Program-made: the position numbers and the translations under genes
Shown: positions 1 to 5,144 of the stretch, piece after piece
Numbering within the stretch: the first letter of the stretch is position 1
Layout: each line of letters starts with the position of its first letter
The notes under the pieces: model-generated
Seen by the model: the letters and a program-made list of their open reading frames with translations, nothing else
Told to the model about the DNA's origin: nothing
Database searches by the model: none
Source: Candidatus Kaiserbacteria bacterium
Lineage (GTDB): Bacteria; Patescibacteriota; Minisyncoccia; Phycocordibacterales; UBA2100
NCBI GenBank assembly: GCA_026985835.1
Contig: JALSPS010000082.1
Coordinates: 1-8,353 of the forward strand
Length of the DNA stretch: 8,353 bases
Direction: 5' to 3'

Positions 1-385
1 TGCCAAAGTGATATTTGGAGCTATTGATGATAATTCACTTAAGAAGGGAGAAATAAAAATAACGGTTATAGCTACCGGATTTCCAGAAGGTCAAAATTCA
101 AGCTCTTCCCCTATCAAAGAAGAAGAGAGAAAAGAATCATCAACGGGTGGATTATTCTTTAAATCATCCGAGAAAAAAGAAGATGATAATTCTGAAAACG
201 AAATCAATTATCCAACCTTTGATGAAATAGATGAGCTGCAAGAAGATGAAGTAATTATTGAAGAGCAAACAAAAAACAAAAAGACTTCAAAAAAAGAAAA
301 ACAAAATAATAAAAAAAACAAAGATGATGACGATGATGACTGGAGCGCAATTCCTTCTTTTTTAAGAAAAAATCTTAAAAGTTAA
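1..385 (+). CDS. ftsZ: Cell division protein FtsZ, C-terminal part (5' end outside window)
   Basis: FtsZ is the tubulin-like GTPase that forms the division ring at midcell. Only its last ~127 codons are present; the reading frame is open to the left edge (first full codon at position 2). The fragment starts with the last strand of the tubulin C-terminal domain, AKVIFGAIDDNSLKKGEIK then ITVIATGF, which matches the family's typical IIFGA...VTVIATGF block. A ~75-residue linker follows, very rich in K, E, D, N and S, with a KKxK-rich part and then six consecutive Asp. It ends in the conserved tail WSAIPSFLRKNLKS, equivalent to the D-IPAFLR peptide that binds FtsA/ZipA/SepF-type partners. The GTP-binding domain lies outside the window. 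The GTG at position 8 is an internal Val, not a start. A reductase gene follows after 10 nt, so the two are probably co-transcribed. Identification rests on both the terminal strand and the C-terminal peptide. Confidence 0.93.
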   Translation, partial: AKVIFGAIDDNSLKKGEIKITVIATGFPEGQNSSSSPIKEEERKESSTGGLFFKSSEKKEDDNSENEINYPTFDEIDELQEDEVIIEEQTKNKKTSKKEKQNNKKNKDDDDDDWSAIPSFLRKNLKS

Positions 386-395
386 AAAAATAAAA

Positions 396-1331
396 ATGGA
401 TACACAAATTTATGACTTAGTGATAATAGGAGGAGGTCCTGCTGGGGTTACAGCCGGGGTTTACGCTGCTCGCAAACAGCTCAAATCCGTTCTTATAACA
501 GACGCATTTGGTGGACAAAGTACAGTCTCGGAAGATATTCAAAATTGGATTGGTTTTCCTCATATTTCAGGAATGGAACTTGCAAAAAAGCTAGAGGAAC
601 ATCTTCGTGAGTATGCAGACGATACTCTTCTTATAGATTTTCCGATAAGAGCGGAATCTTTAACAAAAAATAATGACTTATTTATTGTTAAAACATCTGC
701 CGATACAGAATATCAAACCCGTGCGGTTTTACTTGCGCTTGGCTCAAAAAGAAGAAAATTACCTGCCAAAAACGCGGATATATTTGAGCATAAAGGTGTA
801 ACATATTGCGCTTCTTGCGATGGTCCAATGTTTACAGGAAAAGATGTTGCAGTCATAGGTGGCGGAAATGCCGGCTTTGAAACCGCAGCCCAATTATTGG
901 CTTATGCAAAATCAGTAACTCTTTTTGAATTTGCAGATAAATTTGCTGCGGACGAAATAACTGTTAATAAACTTTTACAAAATCCAAAATTCAAAGCAAT
1001 ATCAAACGCTCAGGTTACCGAAATACTTGGTGAGCAGTTTGTCTCAGGCATTAAATATAAAGATAGAACCACAAACGATGAAAAAGAAATCTCTTTATCC
1101 GGAGTGTTCGTTGAAATAGGAATGATTCCAAACACTGAAATTGCAAAAAATATAGTAGAGCTGAATGATTATAATCAAATAAAAGTTGATCCTAGAACAC
1201 AAAAAACAACAGCGGCCGGAATTTGGGCGGCCGGAGACTGTACAGATGGATTATACCACCAAAATAATATCGCATCTGGCGATGCAGTTAAAGCCCTTGA
1301 AGATATTTATATATATCTGAATACAAATTAA
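396..1331 (+). CDS. trxB: Thioredoxin reductase / AhpF-type FAD disulfide reductase
   Basis: A cytoplasmic FAD enzyme that passes electrons from NAD(P)H through a Cys pair to a thioredoxin-like partner. At 311 aa it has the normal length for low-molecular-weight TrxB. Visible motifs: FAD-binding GGGPAG (residues 12-17), redox-active CASC followed by D (138-142), a second dinucleotide-binding GGGNAG (155-160), and the FAD-contacting AAGDCTD near the end (278-284). The stretch that in E. coli TrxB carries the NADPH-selective HRR...R motif instead reads TLFEFADKFAADE (about 175-187). This resembles the C-terminal half of AhpF, an NADH enzyme, as does the region from NAQVTEI to GVFVEIGMIPNT. The N-terminal thioredoxin-fold domains of AhpF are absent, so a separate partner protein is needed. 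I infer a preference for NADH. It lies 10 nt after ftsZ with no clear Shine-Dalgarno site. A perfect palindrome terminator follows. The family is certain; trxB versus an ahpF-like name is less so. Confidence 0.88.
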   Translation: MDTQIYDLVIIGGGPAGVTAGVYAARKQLKSVLITDAFGGQSTVSEDIQNWIGFPHISGMELAKKLEEHLREYADDTLLIDFPIRAESLTKNNDLFIVKTSADTEYQTRAVLLALGSKRRKLPAKNADIFEHKGVTYCASCDGPMFTGKDVAVIGGGNAGFETAAQLLAYAKSVTLFEFADKFAADEITVNKLLQNPKFKAISNAQVTEILGEQFVSGIKYKDRTTNDEKEISLSGVFVEIGMIPNTEIAKNIVELNDYNQIKVDPRTQKTTAAGIWAAGDCTDGLYHQNNIASGDAVKALEDIYIYLNTN

Positions 1332-1340
1332 AATCTCAGT

Positions 1341-1374
1341 AACAAAAAACGAGGCAATTGCCTCGTTTTTTGTT
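1341..1374. terminator. Bidirectional intrinsic terminator, 34-bp perfect palindrome
   Basis: Seventeen-base arms (1341-1357 and 1358-1374) are exact reverse complements. Each is an A-rich stretch, then C, then the GC-richer core gaggcaa. The A-run on one side and T-run on the other provide a U-tract in both directions. It sits between the convergent reductase gene (stop at 1331) and the Ig-repeat gene (stop at 1391 on the other strand), so it can end both transcripts. With no unpaired spacer, the central aatt would form the loop in RNA. Confidence 0.85.
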
Positions 1375-1390
1375 ATTTGAAAAAGATATT

Positions 1391-2704
1391 TTAGAATACC
1401 TTTTTACCAAGTTTGAAAGCTGTAAAATATGATCCAATAGCTAACATAATTAACGCAATGATGTAAAGCTCATCACCTGCTCCCGTATATGGAATACTAT
1501 TGATCCTTAGAACATTTGCACCTCCACCATATCTGTTTTGATTATAAGTGTTTGAGTTATAAGAATAACCAAAGGTATTATATTGAGTTCCATATCCACC
1601 ATTATAATTTCCTGCAGATAATGTTGAACCAACAACAATAGAGCCTGATCCTTTAACCGTTATTGTTTTTGAACAAAATCCGGTTCTTCCCATTGAATCT
1701 TTAACGGTCATAACATATGTTGTACTTGAATTTGGAGAAATATAAACAGAACCTGTTTTATTTACTTGCCCAACTCCATTATTTATAAATGCATAATTTG
1801 AATGATATGCATTCCACTTTAATAATGCTTTTCCATAAGAGTCTATTATATTTGGATCTATATTTATTTCACAAGTTGGAGCCGGTGTATTTGGAGAAGT
1901 GTCCCTATACACTGTAACACTACAATTTGCGGAATCAGTTCCATTTTTAACAACAAGTTTAAATGTCGTTGTTTTAGTTATATGTTCCACAATCTTGCTT
2001 CCATTTTTTTGCACATATCCAACACCATTATCTATAGTAGCTGATGTTGCCCCTTTTGATGTCCATTGTAAAACAACAGACCCATTGTAAGAAACACTAT
2101 TTGGAGTTGCTACTATATTACAACTCAAATTCTGCGCTCTTGATTGATTTGATGAAATATGAACATTACATTCTGTTATTCCATTTGCATTAACAGCAGT
2201 TAAAACATAGTCCATCTTATTTGTGAATCCGCGAAGTGATAGATTTCCGTTTTTATTTACATAACCAATTCCGTTATTTATATAAACAGAATTAGCACCT
2301 GCCGTTTTCCAATCAAGCTTCACAATATCAGCACTTGATGTAACAGAATTCGGTGTGGCGGTAAATTCACAAGTTGGCTTTGCGGTTTTTGCTAAAACTG
2401 TAACTTCTTTTGAACAAACAGTTGAACCGCTTGAGTTTTGCGCAGTAAGTGTATAAGTTGTTGTATTTGTCGGCTTTACTGATTTTGAACCAACAGGACT
2501 TACAACACCAATTCCACCATCAAGAGATACAGTTGTTGCTCCACTGGTGCTCCAGTTTAATAGAACTGATTCTCCATCGACTATTGAATCTTTATCTGCA
2601 TTCAAAACACATGTTGGTGCTGAGTCAGCATAAGCTCCAATAGGCGCAACAAACGCAATCCCCAACAAAATTGCAAAAAGCAATGATTTATAATTTATTT
2701 TCAT
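1391..2704 (-). CDS. Secreted four-Ig-repeat surface protein with C-terminal IPYTG motif and membrane anchor
   Basis: Not a named gene that I recognise; the architecture is clear. A signal peptide occupies about the first 27 residues (basic start, hydrophobic core LLFAILLGIAFVAPIGA, likely cleavage after AYA). Four Ig-like beta-sandwich repeats of ~75 residues follow. Each has an opening Cys, a central Trp, a motif like INNGVGxVxKxGS and a closing Cys; in GTG-start numbering the pairs are C34/C99, C114/C181, C197/C263 and C280/C346. Next come a Gly/Tyr/Asn-rich linker (~360-400), the pentapeptide IPYTG (406-410), a hydrophobic helix (~415-432) and a basic end KLGKK. That tail has the layout of a sortase substrate (LPxTG-like, helix, positive charges), so display on the cell surface is inferred. 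The Cys pairs may form disulfides. I chose the ATG at 2704 (437 aa); an in-frame GTG at 2710 would add two residues, and neither has a clear Shine-Dalgarno site. A promoter lies upstream at 2755-2783. Adhesin or S-layer-like roles are possible but unproven. Confidence 0.85.
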   Translation of the reverse strand: MKINYKSLLFAILLGIAFVAPIGAYADSAPTCVLNADKDSIVDGESVLLNWSTSGATTVSLDGGIGVVSPVGSKSVKPTNTTTYTLTAQNSSGSTVCSKEVTVLAKTAKPTCEFTATPNSVTSSADIVKLDWKTAGANSVYINNGIGYVNKNGNLSLRGFTNKMDYVLTAVNANGITECNVHISSNQSRAQNLSCNIVATPNSVSYNGSVVLQWTSKGATSATIDNGVGYVQKNGSKIVEHITKTTTFKLVVKNGTDSANCSVTVYRDTSPNTPAPTCEINIDPNIIDSYGKALLKWNAYHSNYAFINNGVGQVNKTGSVYISPNSSTTYVMTVKDSMGRTGFCSKTITVKGSGSIVVGSTLSAGNYNGGYGTQYNTFGYSYNSNTYNQNRYGGGANVLRINSIPYTGAGDELYIIALIMLAIGSYFTAFKLGKKVF

Positions 2705-2754
2705 ACGCACTTTAATTAATAACTAAATAAACAGGCGTTTTCACGCACGCCGGT

Positions 2755-2783
2755 ATACTAACATAATTATTGACATATGTCAA
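2755..2783 (-). promoter_or_regulatory. Putative sigma70-type promoter of the Ig-repeat surface gene
   Basis: Read on the minus strand there is a consensus -35 TTGACA (2783-2778), a 17-nt spacer, and a -10 TAGTAT (2760-2755, 4 of 6 consensus). A TG one base before the -10 gives an extended -10 element. Transcription would start near 2748, leaving a ~44-nt leader. The leader begins with a short inverted repeat (ggcgt/acgcc, 2734-2751). Confidence 0.6.
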
Positions 2784-2788
2784 TAATT
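2765..2788. promoter_or_regulatory. 24-bp perfect palindrome over the -35 box (possible operator)
   Basis: The 12-bp half-site aattattgacat at 2765-2776 is followed directly by its exact reverse complement at 2777-2788. It contains TTGAC-ATAT-GTCAA and covers the -35 hexamer of the surface gene. It has no GC-rich core and no loop, so it does not look like a terminator. A dimeric DNA-binding regulator site is the natural reading, but no regulator gene is visible nearby. Confidence 0.5.
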
Positions 2789-2808
2789 CTTGCATTTACT
2801 TGTTTCTA

Positions 2809-2850
2809 AAAATAAAATCCCGAATACAAATATATTCGGGATTTTATTTT
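2809..2850 (-). terminator. Intrinsic terminator after the rhodanese gene
   Basis: An 18-bp perfect stem (2809-2826 with 2833-2850) has a 6-nt loop (caaata). Its core is cccgaata/tattcggg, flanked by an A/T-rich outer stem that supplies the U-tract. It begins 12 nt beyond the stop of the minus-strand rhodanese gene and lies upstream of the surface gene's promoter, so it isolates the two minus-strand genes. It could work in both directions. Confidence 0.8.
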
Positions 2851-2861
2851 AAAAAATAGAT

Positions 2862-3290
2862 TTATTTAACTATCGGTATTATATCTCCCGCTCCGGAGAT
2901 TCCCCCACTTAAATCATACACTTCTTTAAAGCCAAGCTTCTTCATCAGTTTCAATGTCAACCCTGAACGATGCCCTGACCTGCAATAAATAAGGTATCTT
3001 TTATTTTTATCCATTTTATTAAGAGCATTCTTAAAGTTTAGCTCATCATAAAAATTTAAATTTTGAGCATTTTTGTAATGCCCGGACATATATTCTTCCG
3101 GGGTGCGTACATCAATGAGAGTGGCTGTATCTTTTGTTTGATTCCATATACTTGCAAATTCACCCGGCGATAATGTTTTTATTATCACACGATTTGATGA
3201 CGCACACAATCCAAAACACCCAGAAGAAAAAGCAATTATAGCTAAAGCTATAAATACGCCACCTAAAATTATCCAAATTGATTTTTGCAT
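2862..3290 (-). CDS. Membrane-anchored or lipoprotein single-domain rhodanese
   Basis: A 142-aa protein with one rhodanese (sulfurtransferase) domain placed outside the membrane. The N-terminus MQKSIWIILGGVFIALAIIA is a signal/transmembrane segment. It is followed by FSSGC, a plausible lipobox with lipid-attachment Cys25, and a further Cys29. The domain covers about 36-142. LIDVRTPEEYMSGH (58-71) is the family's first signature. CRSGHR (103-108) is the active-site loop with catalytic Cys103, and LSGGIS (127-132) is the typical C-terminal turn. Such proteins carry sulfane sulfur as a Cys persulfide; the true substrate cannot be told from sequence. The gene is flanked by its own promoter and terminator, so it is probably monocistronic. 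A GAGG-like stretch lies 14 nt before the ATG, too far for a good ribosome site. Whether it is a lipoprotein or a simple membrane anchor is open. Confidence 0.87.
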   Translation of the reverse strand: MQKSIWIILGGVFIALAIIAFSSGCFGLCASSNRVIIKTLSPGEFASIWNQTKDTATLIDVRTPEEYMSGHYKNAQNLNFYDELNFKNALNKMDKNKRYLIYCRSGHRSGLTLKLMKKLGFKEVYDLSGGISGAGDIIPIVK

Positions 3291-3319
3291 ATTTGTTTAT
3301 TTAACCTCTAATGAGTAGT

Positions 3320-3338
3320 ATTATACATTTTTTGTCAA
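3320..3338 (-). promoter_or_regulatory. Putative promoter of the rhodanese gene
   Basis: On the minus strand a perfect -10 TATAAT (3325-3320) lies 30 nt before the ATG. A TTGACA hexamer (3338-3333) is only 7 nt upstream of it, too close for a standard -35. It is also part of a small inverted repeat TTGTC-TT-GACAA (3343-3332). No good hexamer sits at the normal 16-18 nt distance. The -10 is convincing; the role of TTGACA is not. Confidence 0.5.
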
Positions 3339-3376
3339 GACAAACCTGTGGATTACTGAATAATATTTTTTGAGAA

Positions 3377-3448
3377 TTTTCATTTGCGATGTAGTTTTAT
3401 TGAGTTTATCTCCGTAAATTCTGCGGTCCCACGGGGAATCGAACCCCG
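3377..3448. repeat. 72-bp exact direct repeat, copy 1: orphan 3' end of tRNA-Glu plus downstream flank
   Basis: Identical base for base to 3506-3577, offset 129. Read on the minus strand it holds the tRNA-Glu T-stem and loop CGGGGTTCGATTCCCCG, the 3' acceptor strand TGGGACC and discriminator G (3448-3424). The same 47-nt downstream flank as the real gene follows. No matching 5' acceptor strand or D-arm precedes it, so it cannot form a tRNA: it is a truncated tRNA copy. The neighbouring 57 bp (3449-3505) separate the two copies. Confidence 0.85.
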
Positions 3449-3474
3449 GCTTCAAAGATGTTAATCTTTGAAGC
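3449..3474. other. 11-bp perfect hairpin fused to the orphan tRNA T-arm
   Basis: The arm gcttcaaagat (3449-3459) and its exact reverse complement (3464-3474) enclose the 4-nt loop gtta. On the minus strand this hairpin sits directly before the orphan T-arm, where the anticodon arm would be in a real tRNA. The 11-bp stem and 4-nt loop do not fit an anticodon arm. There is no T-tract for a terminator. It may be a structured part of a read-through tRNA-Glu transcript, or simply debris. Confidence 0.45.
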
Positions 3475-3505
3475 AAAAATAAACAGGCAGGGTGAAAACG
3501 CCAGG

Positions 3506-3577
3506 TTTTCATTTGCGATGTAGTTTTATTGAGTTTATCTCCGTAAATTCTGCGGTCCCACGGGGAATCGAACCCCG
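3506..3577. repeat. 72-bp exact direct repeat, copy 2 (within and after functional tRNA-Glu)
   Basis: Partner of 3377-3448. This copy includes the T-arm and 3' end of the intact tRNA-Glu gene and its downstream flank. Similarity stops exactly at the T-stem/variable-loop border (3578, c versus g in copy 1). Cutting at the tRNA 3' half is typical of integrase attachment sites, but only 57 bp lie between the copies. Confidence 0.85.
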
Positions 3578-3624
3578 CTTTCCAGGATGAAAACCTGGCG
3601 TCCTAGCCGATAGACGATGGGACC
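3553..3624 (-). tRNA. tRNA-Glu (anticodon UUC)
   Basis: A complete 72-nt cloverleaf on the minus strand. The acceptor is GGTCCCA with TGGGACC, the D-arm is GTCTATCGGCTAGGAC, and the anticodon stem CCAGG/CCTGG carries loop TTTTCAT with anticodon TTC at 3591-3589. The variable loop is AAAG, the T-stem CGGGG/CCCCG has loop TTCGATT, and the discriminator is G. The next bases are CAG, so CCA is not encoded and must be added after transcription. It is transcribed divergently from tRNA-Ser. Confidence 0.96.
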
Positions 3625-3680
3625 TTGAGCGACATTTTAGCATTTTTGTCAAAAAATACAATTATGATATGCTTATCCGC
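3625..3680. promoter_or_regulatory. Divergent promoter region for tRNA-Glu (-) and tRNA-Ser (+)
   Basis: Only 56 bp separate the two tRNA 5' ends. For tRNA-Glu, minus-strand TAAAAT (3639-3634) with a preceding TGC gives an extended -10 placed 9 nt before the gene. TTGTAT (3661-3656) is a weak -35 at 16 nt, and a TTGACA (3652-3647) lies only 7 nt away. For tRNA-Ser, plus-strand TTGTCA (3646-3651) and TATGCT (3668-3673), spaced 16 nt, would start transcription close to the tRNA 5' end. The two promoters overlap, so the genes may compete or be co-regulated. Confidence 0.5.
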
Positions 3681-3765
3681 GGAGGGTTGCCCGGAATTGG
3701 TAACGGACCGCGCTCGAAACGCGGCGTGTCTTTAACACTTGAGGGTTCAAGTCCCTCACCCTCCG
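3681..3765 (+). tRNA. tRNA-Ser (anticodon CGA)
   Basis: An 85-nt class II tRNA. The acceptor is GGAGGGT with ACCCTCC, and the anticodon stem CCGCG/CGCGG has loop CTCGAAA with anticodon CGA at 3715-3717. The long variable arm is GTGT/ACAC with loop CTTTA, as expected for serine tRNA. The T-stem GAGGG/CCCTC has loop TTCAAGT, and the discriminator is G. The next bases are CAA, so CCA is not encoded. It reads UCG codons. Confidence 0.96.
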
Positions 3766-3768
3766 CAA

Positions 3769-3815
3769 ACTAAAAAACCCTCTGAAAGCGTGAGCTTGAG
3801 GAGGGTATTTTTAGT
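3769..3815 (+). terminator. Hairpin terminator after tRNA-Ser
   Basis: The arm actaaaaaaccctc (3769-3782) pairs with gagggtatttttagt (3801-3815) with one bulged base. A small inner stem aagc-gtga-gctt is possible. The A-rich 5' side and T-rich 3' side resemble the other terminators in this window. It starts 4 nt after the tRNA 3' end. Confidence 0.7.
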
Positions 3816-3834
3816 CGGAGGAGAGGGATTTGAA
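3816..3834 (-). pseudogene. Degenerate inverted copy of a tRNA 3' end
   Basis: Read on the minus strand this is TTCAAATCCCTCTCCTCCG, the T-loop, 3' T-strand, 3' acceptor strand and discriminator of a serine-like tRNA. The real tRNA-Ser has TTCAAGTCCCTCACCCTCCG (3746-3765). The following minus-strand bases ACTAAAAATACCCTC also match the sequence after the real tRNA. The terminator hairpin is therefore the inner part of a larger imperfect inverted duplication spanning about 3746-3834. No 5' half is present. Confidence 0.5.
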
Positions 3835-3841
3835 AAGAGGG

Positions 3842-3887
3842 AGCCGACGAAGTCGGTTTGAGGATACTGGCTTTTTTTTATTTTTTT
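3842..3887 (+). other. Possible weak hairpin and T-tract just upstream of tsaD
   Basis: A small hairpin ccgac-gaa-gtcgg (3844-3856) lies inside a wider agcc/ggct pairing (3842-3845 with 3869-3872). A run of 15 T in 16 bases follows (3872-3887). It could be a second terminator for read-through from tRNA-Ser or a leader element of tsaD. The distance between the strong hairpin and the T-run argues against a classical terminator. Confidence 0.3.
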
Positions 3888-3901
3888 GGTAGCGTTACTT
3901 T

Positions 3902-5101
3902 ATGCGAATTTTAGCAATAGAAACAAGTTGTGATGAGACATCTCTTGCGCTTCTTGAAAAAACACGAGAAGGTTTTGATGTAATAAACCATATAATTCTT
4001 TCTCAGGCGCAAAAACATGCAAAATATGGAGGTGTTTTTCCAACACTTGCAAAACGAGAACACAGTAAATCTCTTATTCCCCTATTTAAGCAAATTGCCA
4101 AAAACCCTAAAATCAATTCAAAAAAAATAACGATATCAGAATCAACAAAAAATAAACTAGAACAACTTCTAAAAAGAGAACCTGAATTATTGAATGATAT
4201 TTTTAATTTTTTCAATACCTCACATACGCCGGAAATTGATGTAATAGCGATTACAGCCGGACCCGGCCTTGCTCCAGCGCTTTGGGTCGGCATAAATTTT
4301 GCCAAAGCGCTTTCATTGATACTTTCCATTCCACTCATCCCAATAAATCATATGGAAGGACATCTTATTTCAGCTTTACTAAAACATGACACTTCCTCAA
4401 AAAAATTTAAATTTATCAATCCTACGAACCCAACAGTTGCGCTTCTTGTATCAGGCGGGCACACTCAACTTATTGCAATGAATGAAATTGGAAAATATAG
4501 ATTACTCGGAGAAACTCTAGATGATGCTGTTGGTGAAGCTTTTGATAAAGTTGCGCGTATGCTCGGATTATCATACCCAGGAGGACCTACAATTTCCGCG
4601 CTTGCTTCGCAAGCGCGGAAAGAAAACCTTAAACCTAAATTCAAGTTTCCCCGTCCTATGATTAAAGATCATTCTTTAAATTTTTCATTCTCAGGATTAA
4701 AAACAGCTGTTTTATACCATATTCGTACACAAGAAAAAATATCACCATTAAATGATAACCAAAAAAAACTTGTAGCGCGCGAATTTGAAGATGCTGTGGC
4801 AGATGTTCTAACTGAAAAACTTAAAAAAGCAGTCTCCAAATTTAATGCCAGCGCAATAATTATAGCCGGAGGAGTTTCAGCCAATACATTTTTGCATAAA
4901 CAAATTCAAAAAAATATTGATAAAAATATAATATCTTATCTCCCCTATTCCGGGCTTACAGGAGATAATGCGCTTATGATCGGAGCAGTGGCTATTTGGT
5001 ACTTGCATAATTATTCAATTTCTGAAATATCAATAAATCCAAGCATGCTCCAAGCATCAGCAAATTGGCGTATTGATGATAAATATAATAACTCGTTATA
5101 A
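3902..5101 (+). CDS. tsaD: tRNA N6-threonylcarbamoyladenosine (t6A37) transferase subunit TsaD
   Basis: A cytoplasmic ASKHA-fold enzyme that transfers the threonylcarbamoyl group to A37 of ANN-decoding tRNAs, working with TsaB, TsaE and TsaC. None of these partners is in the window. Seen: N-terminal ILAIETSCDETS (3-14), metal-binding HMEGH (His150, His154), nucleotide loop LLVSGGHTQ (181-189), DDAVGEAFDKVARMLGL (207-223), FSFSGLKT (261-268), AGGVSANT (322-329) and the third metal ligand in TGDNALM (Asp355). The start at 3902 gives the family's standard N-terminus. At 399 aa it is about 60 longer than E. coli TsaD. Much of this comes from an extra Lys/Asn/Glu-rich stretch at about 67-110, between KREHSKSLIPLFKQ and IDVIAITAGPGL. 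All catalytic motifs are intact, so it should be active. No Shine-Dalgarno site is visible. Confidence 0.95.
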   Translation: MRILAIETSCDETSLALLEKTREGFDVINHIILSQAQKHAKYGGVFPTLAKREHSKSLIPLFKQIAKNPKINSKKITISESTKNKLEQLLKREPELLNDIFNFFNTSHTPEIDVIAITAGPGLAPALWVGINFAKALSLILSIPLIPINHMEGHLISALLKHDTSSKKFKFINPTNPTVALLVSGGHTQLIAMNEIGKYRLLGETLDDAVGEAFDKVARMLGLSYPGGPTISALASQARKENLKPKFKFPRPMIKDHSLNFSFSGLKTAVLYHIRTQEKISPLNDNQKKLVAREFEDAVADVLTEKLKKAVSKFNASAIIIAGGVSANTFLHKQIQKNIDKNIISYLPYSGLTGDNALMIGAVAIWYLHNYSISEISINPSMLQASANWRIDDKYNNSL

Positions 5102-5144
5102 GAATTAAAATTTATTAATTTTCCTGTTTTATAAATTATTTTTA

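Noticed and set aside
1391..2704. DNA-level tandem repeat in the Ig gene
   Set aside because: The repeats are visible in protein sequence only; DNA copies have diverged, so no recent expansion or slippage tract is evident.
3449..3474. Second tRNA with anticodon GTT or AAC in the hairpin loop
   Set aside because: Stem of 11 bp and loop of 4 nt do not fit an anticodon arm, and no D-arm or 5' acceptor strand exists.
2725..3488. 12-bp match aaataaacaggc at 2725-2736 and 3477-3488, each next to a gttttcac-type sequence in opposite orientation
   Set aside because: A 12-bp AT-rich match is expected about once or more by chance in a window of this size, and the adjacent similarity is short. No shared gene context.
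3321..3512. 63-codon open frame on the minus strand across the tRNA-Glu repeat region
   Set aside because: It runs through tRNA-derived repeat sequence, has no ribosome site and no recognisable protein features.
3377..3577. CRISPR-like array (repeat-spacer-repeat)
   Set aside because: Only two copies, 72 bp each, fully explained by tRNA-Glu sequence and its flank; no cas genes.
5102..5140. Terminator between tsaD and valS
   Set aside because: The stretch is AT-rich with only short weak pairings and no GC-containing stem; nothing further seen there except the valS -10.
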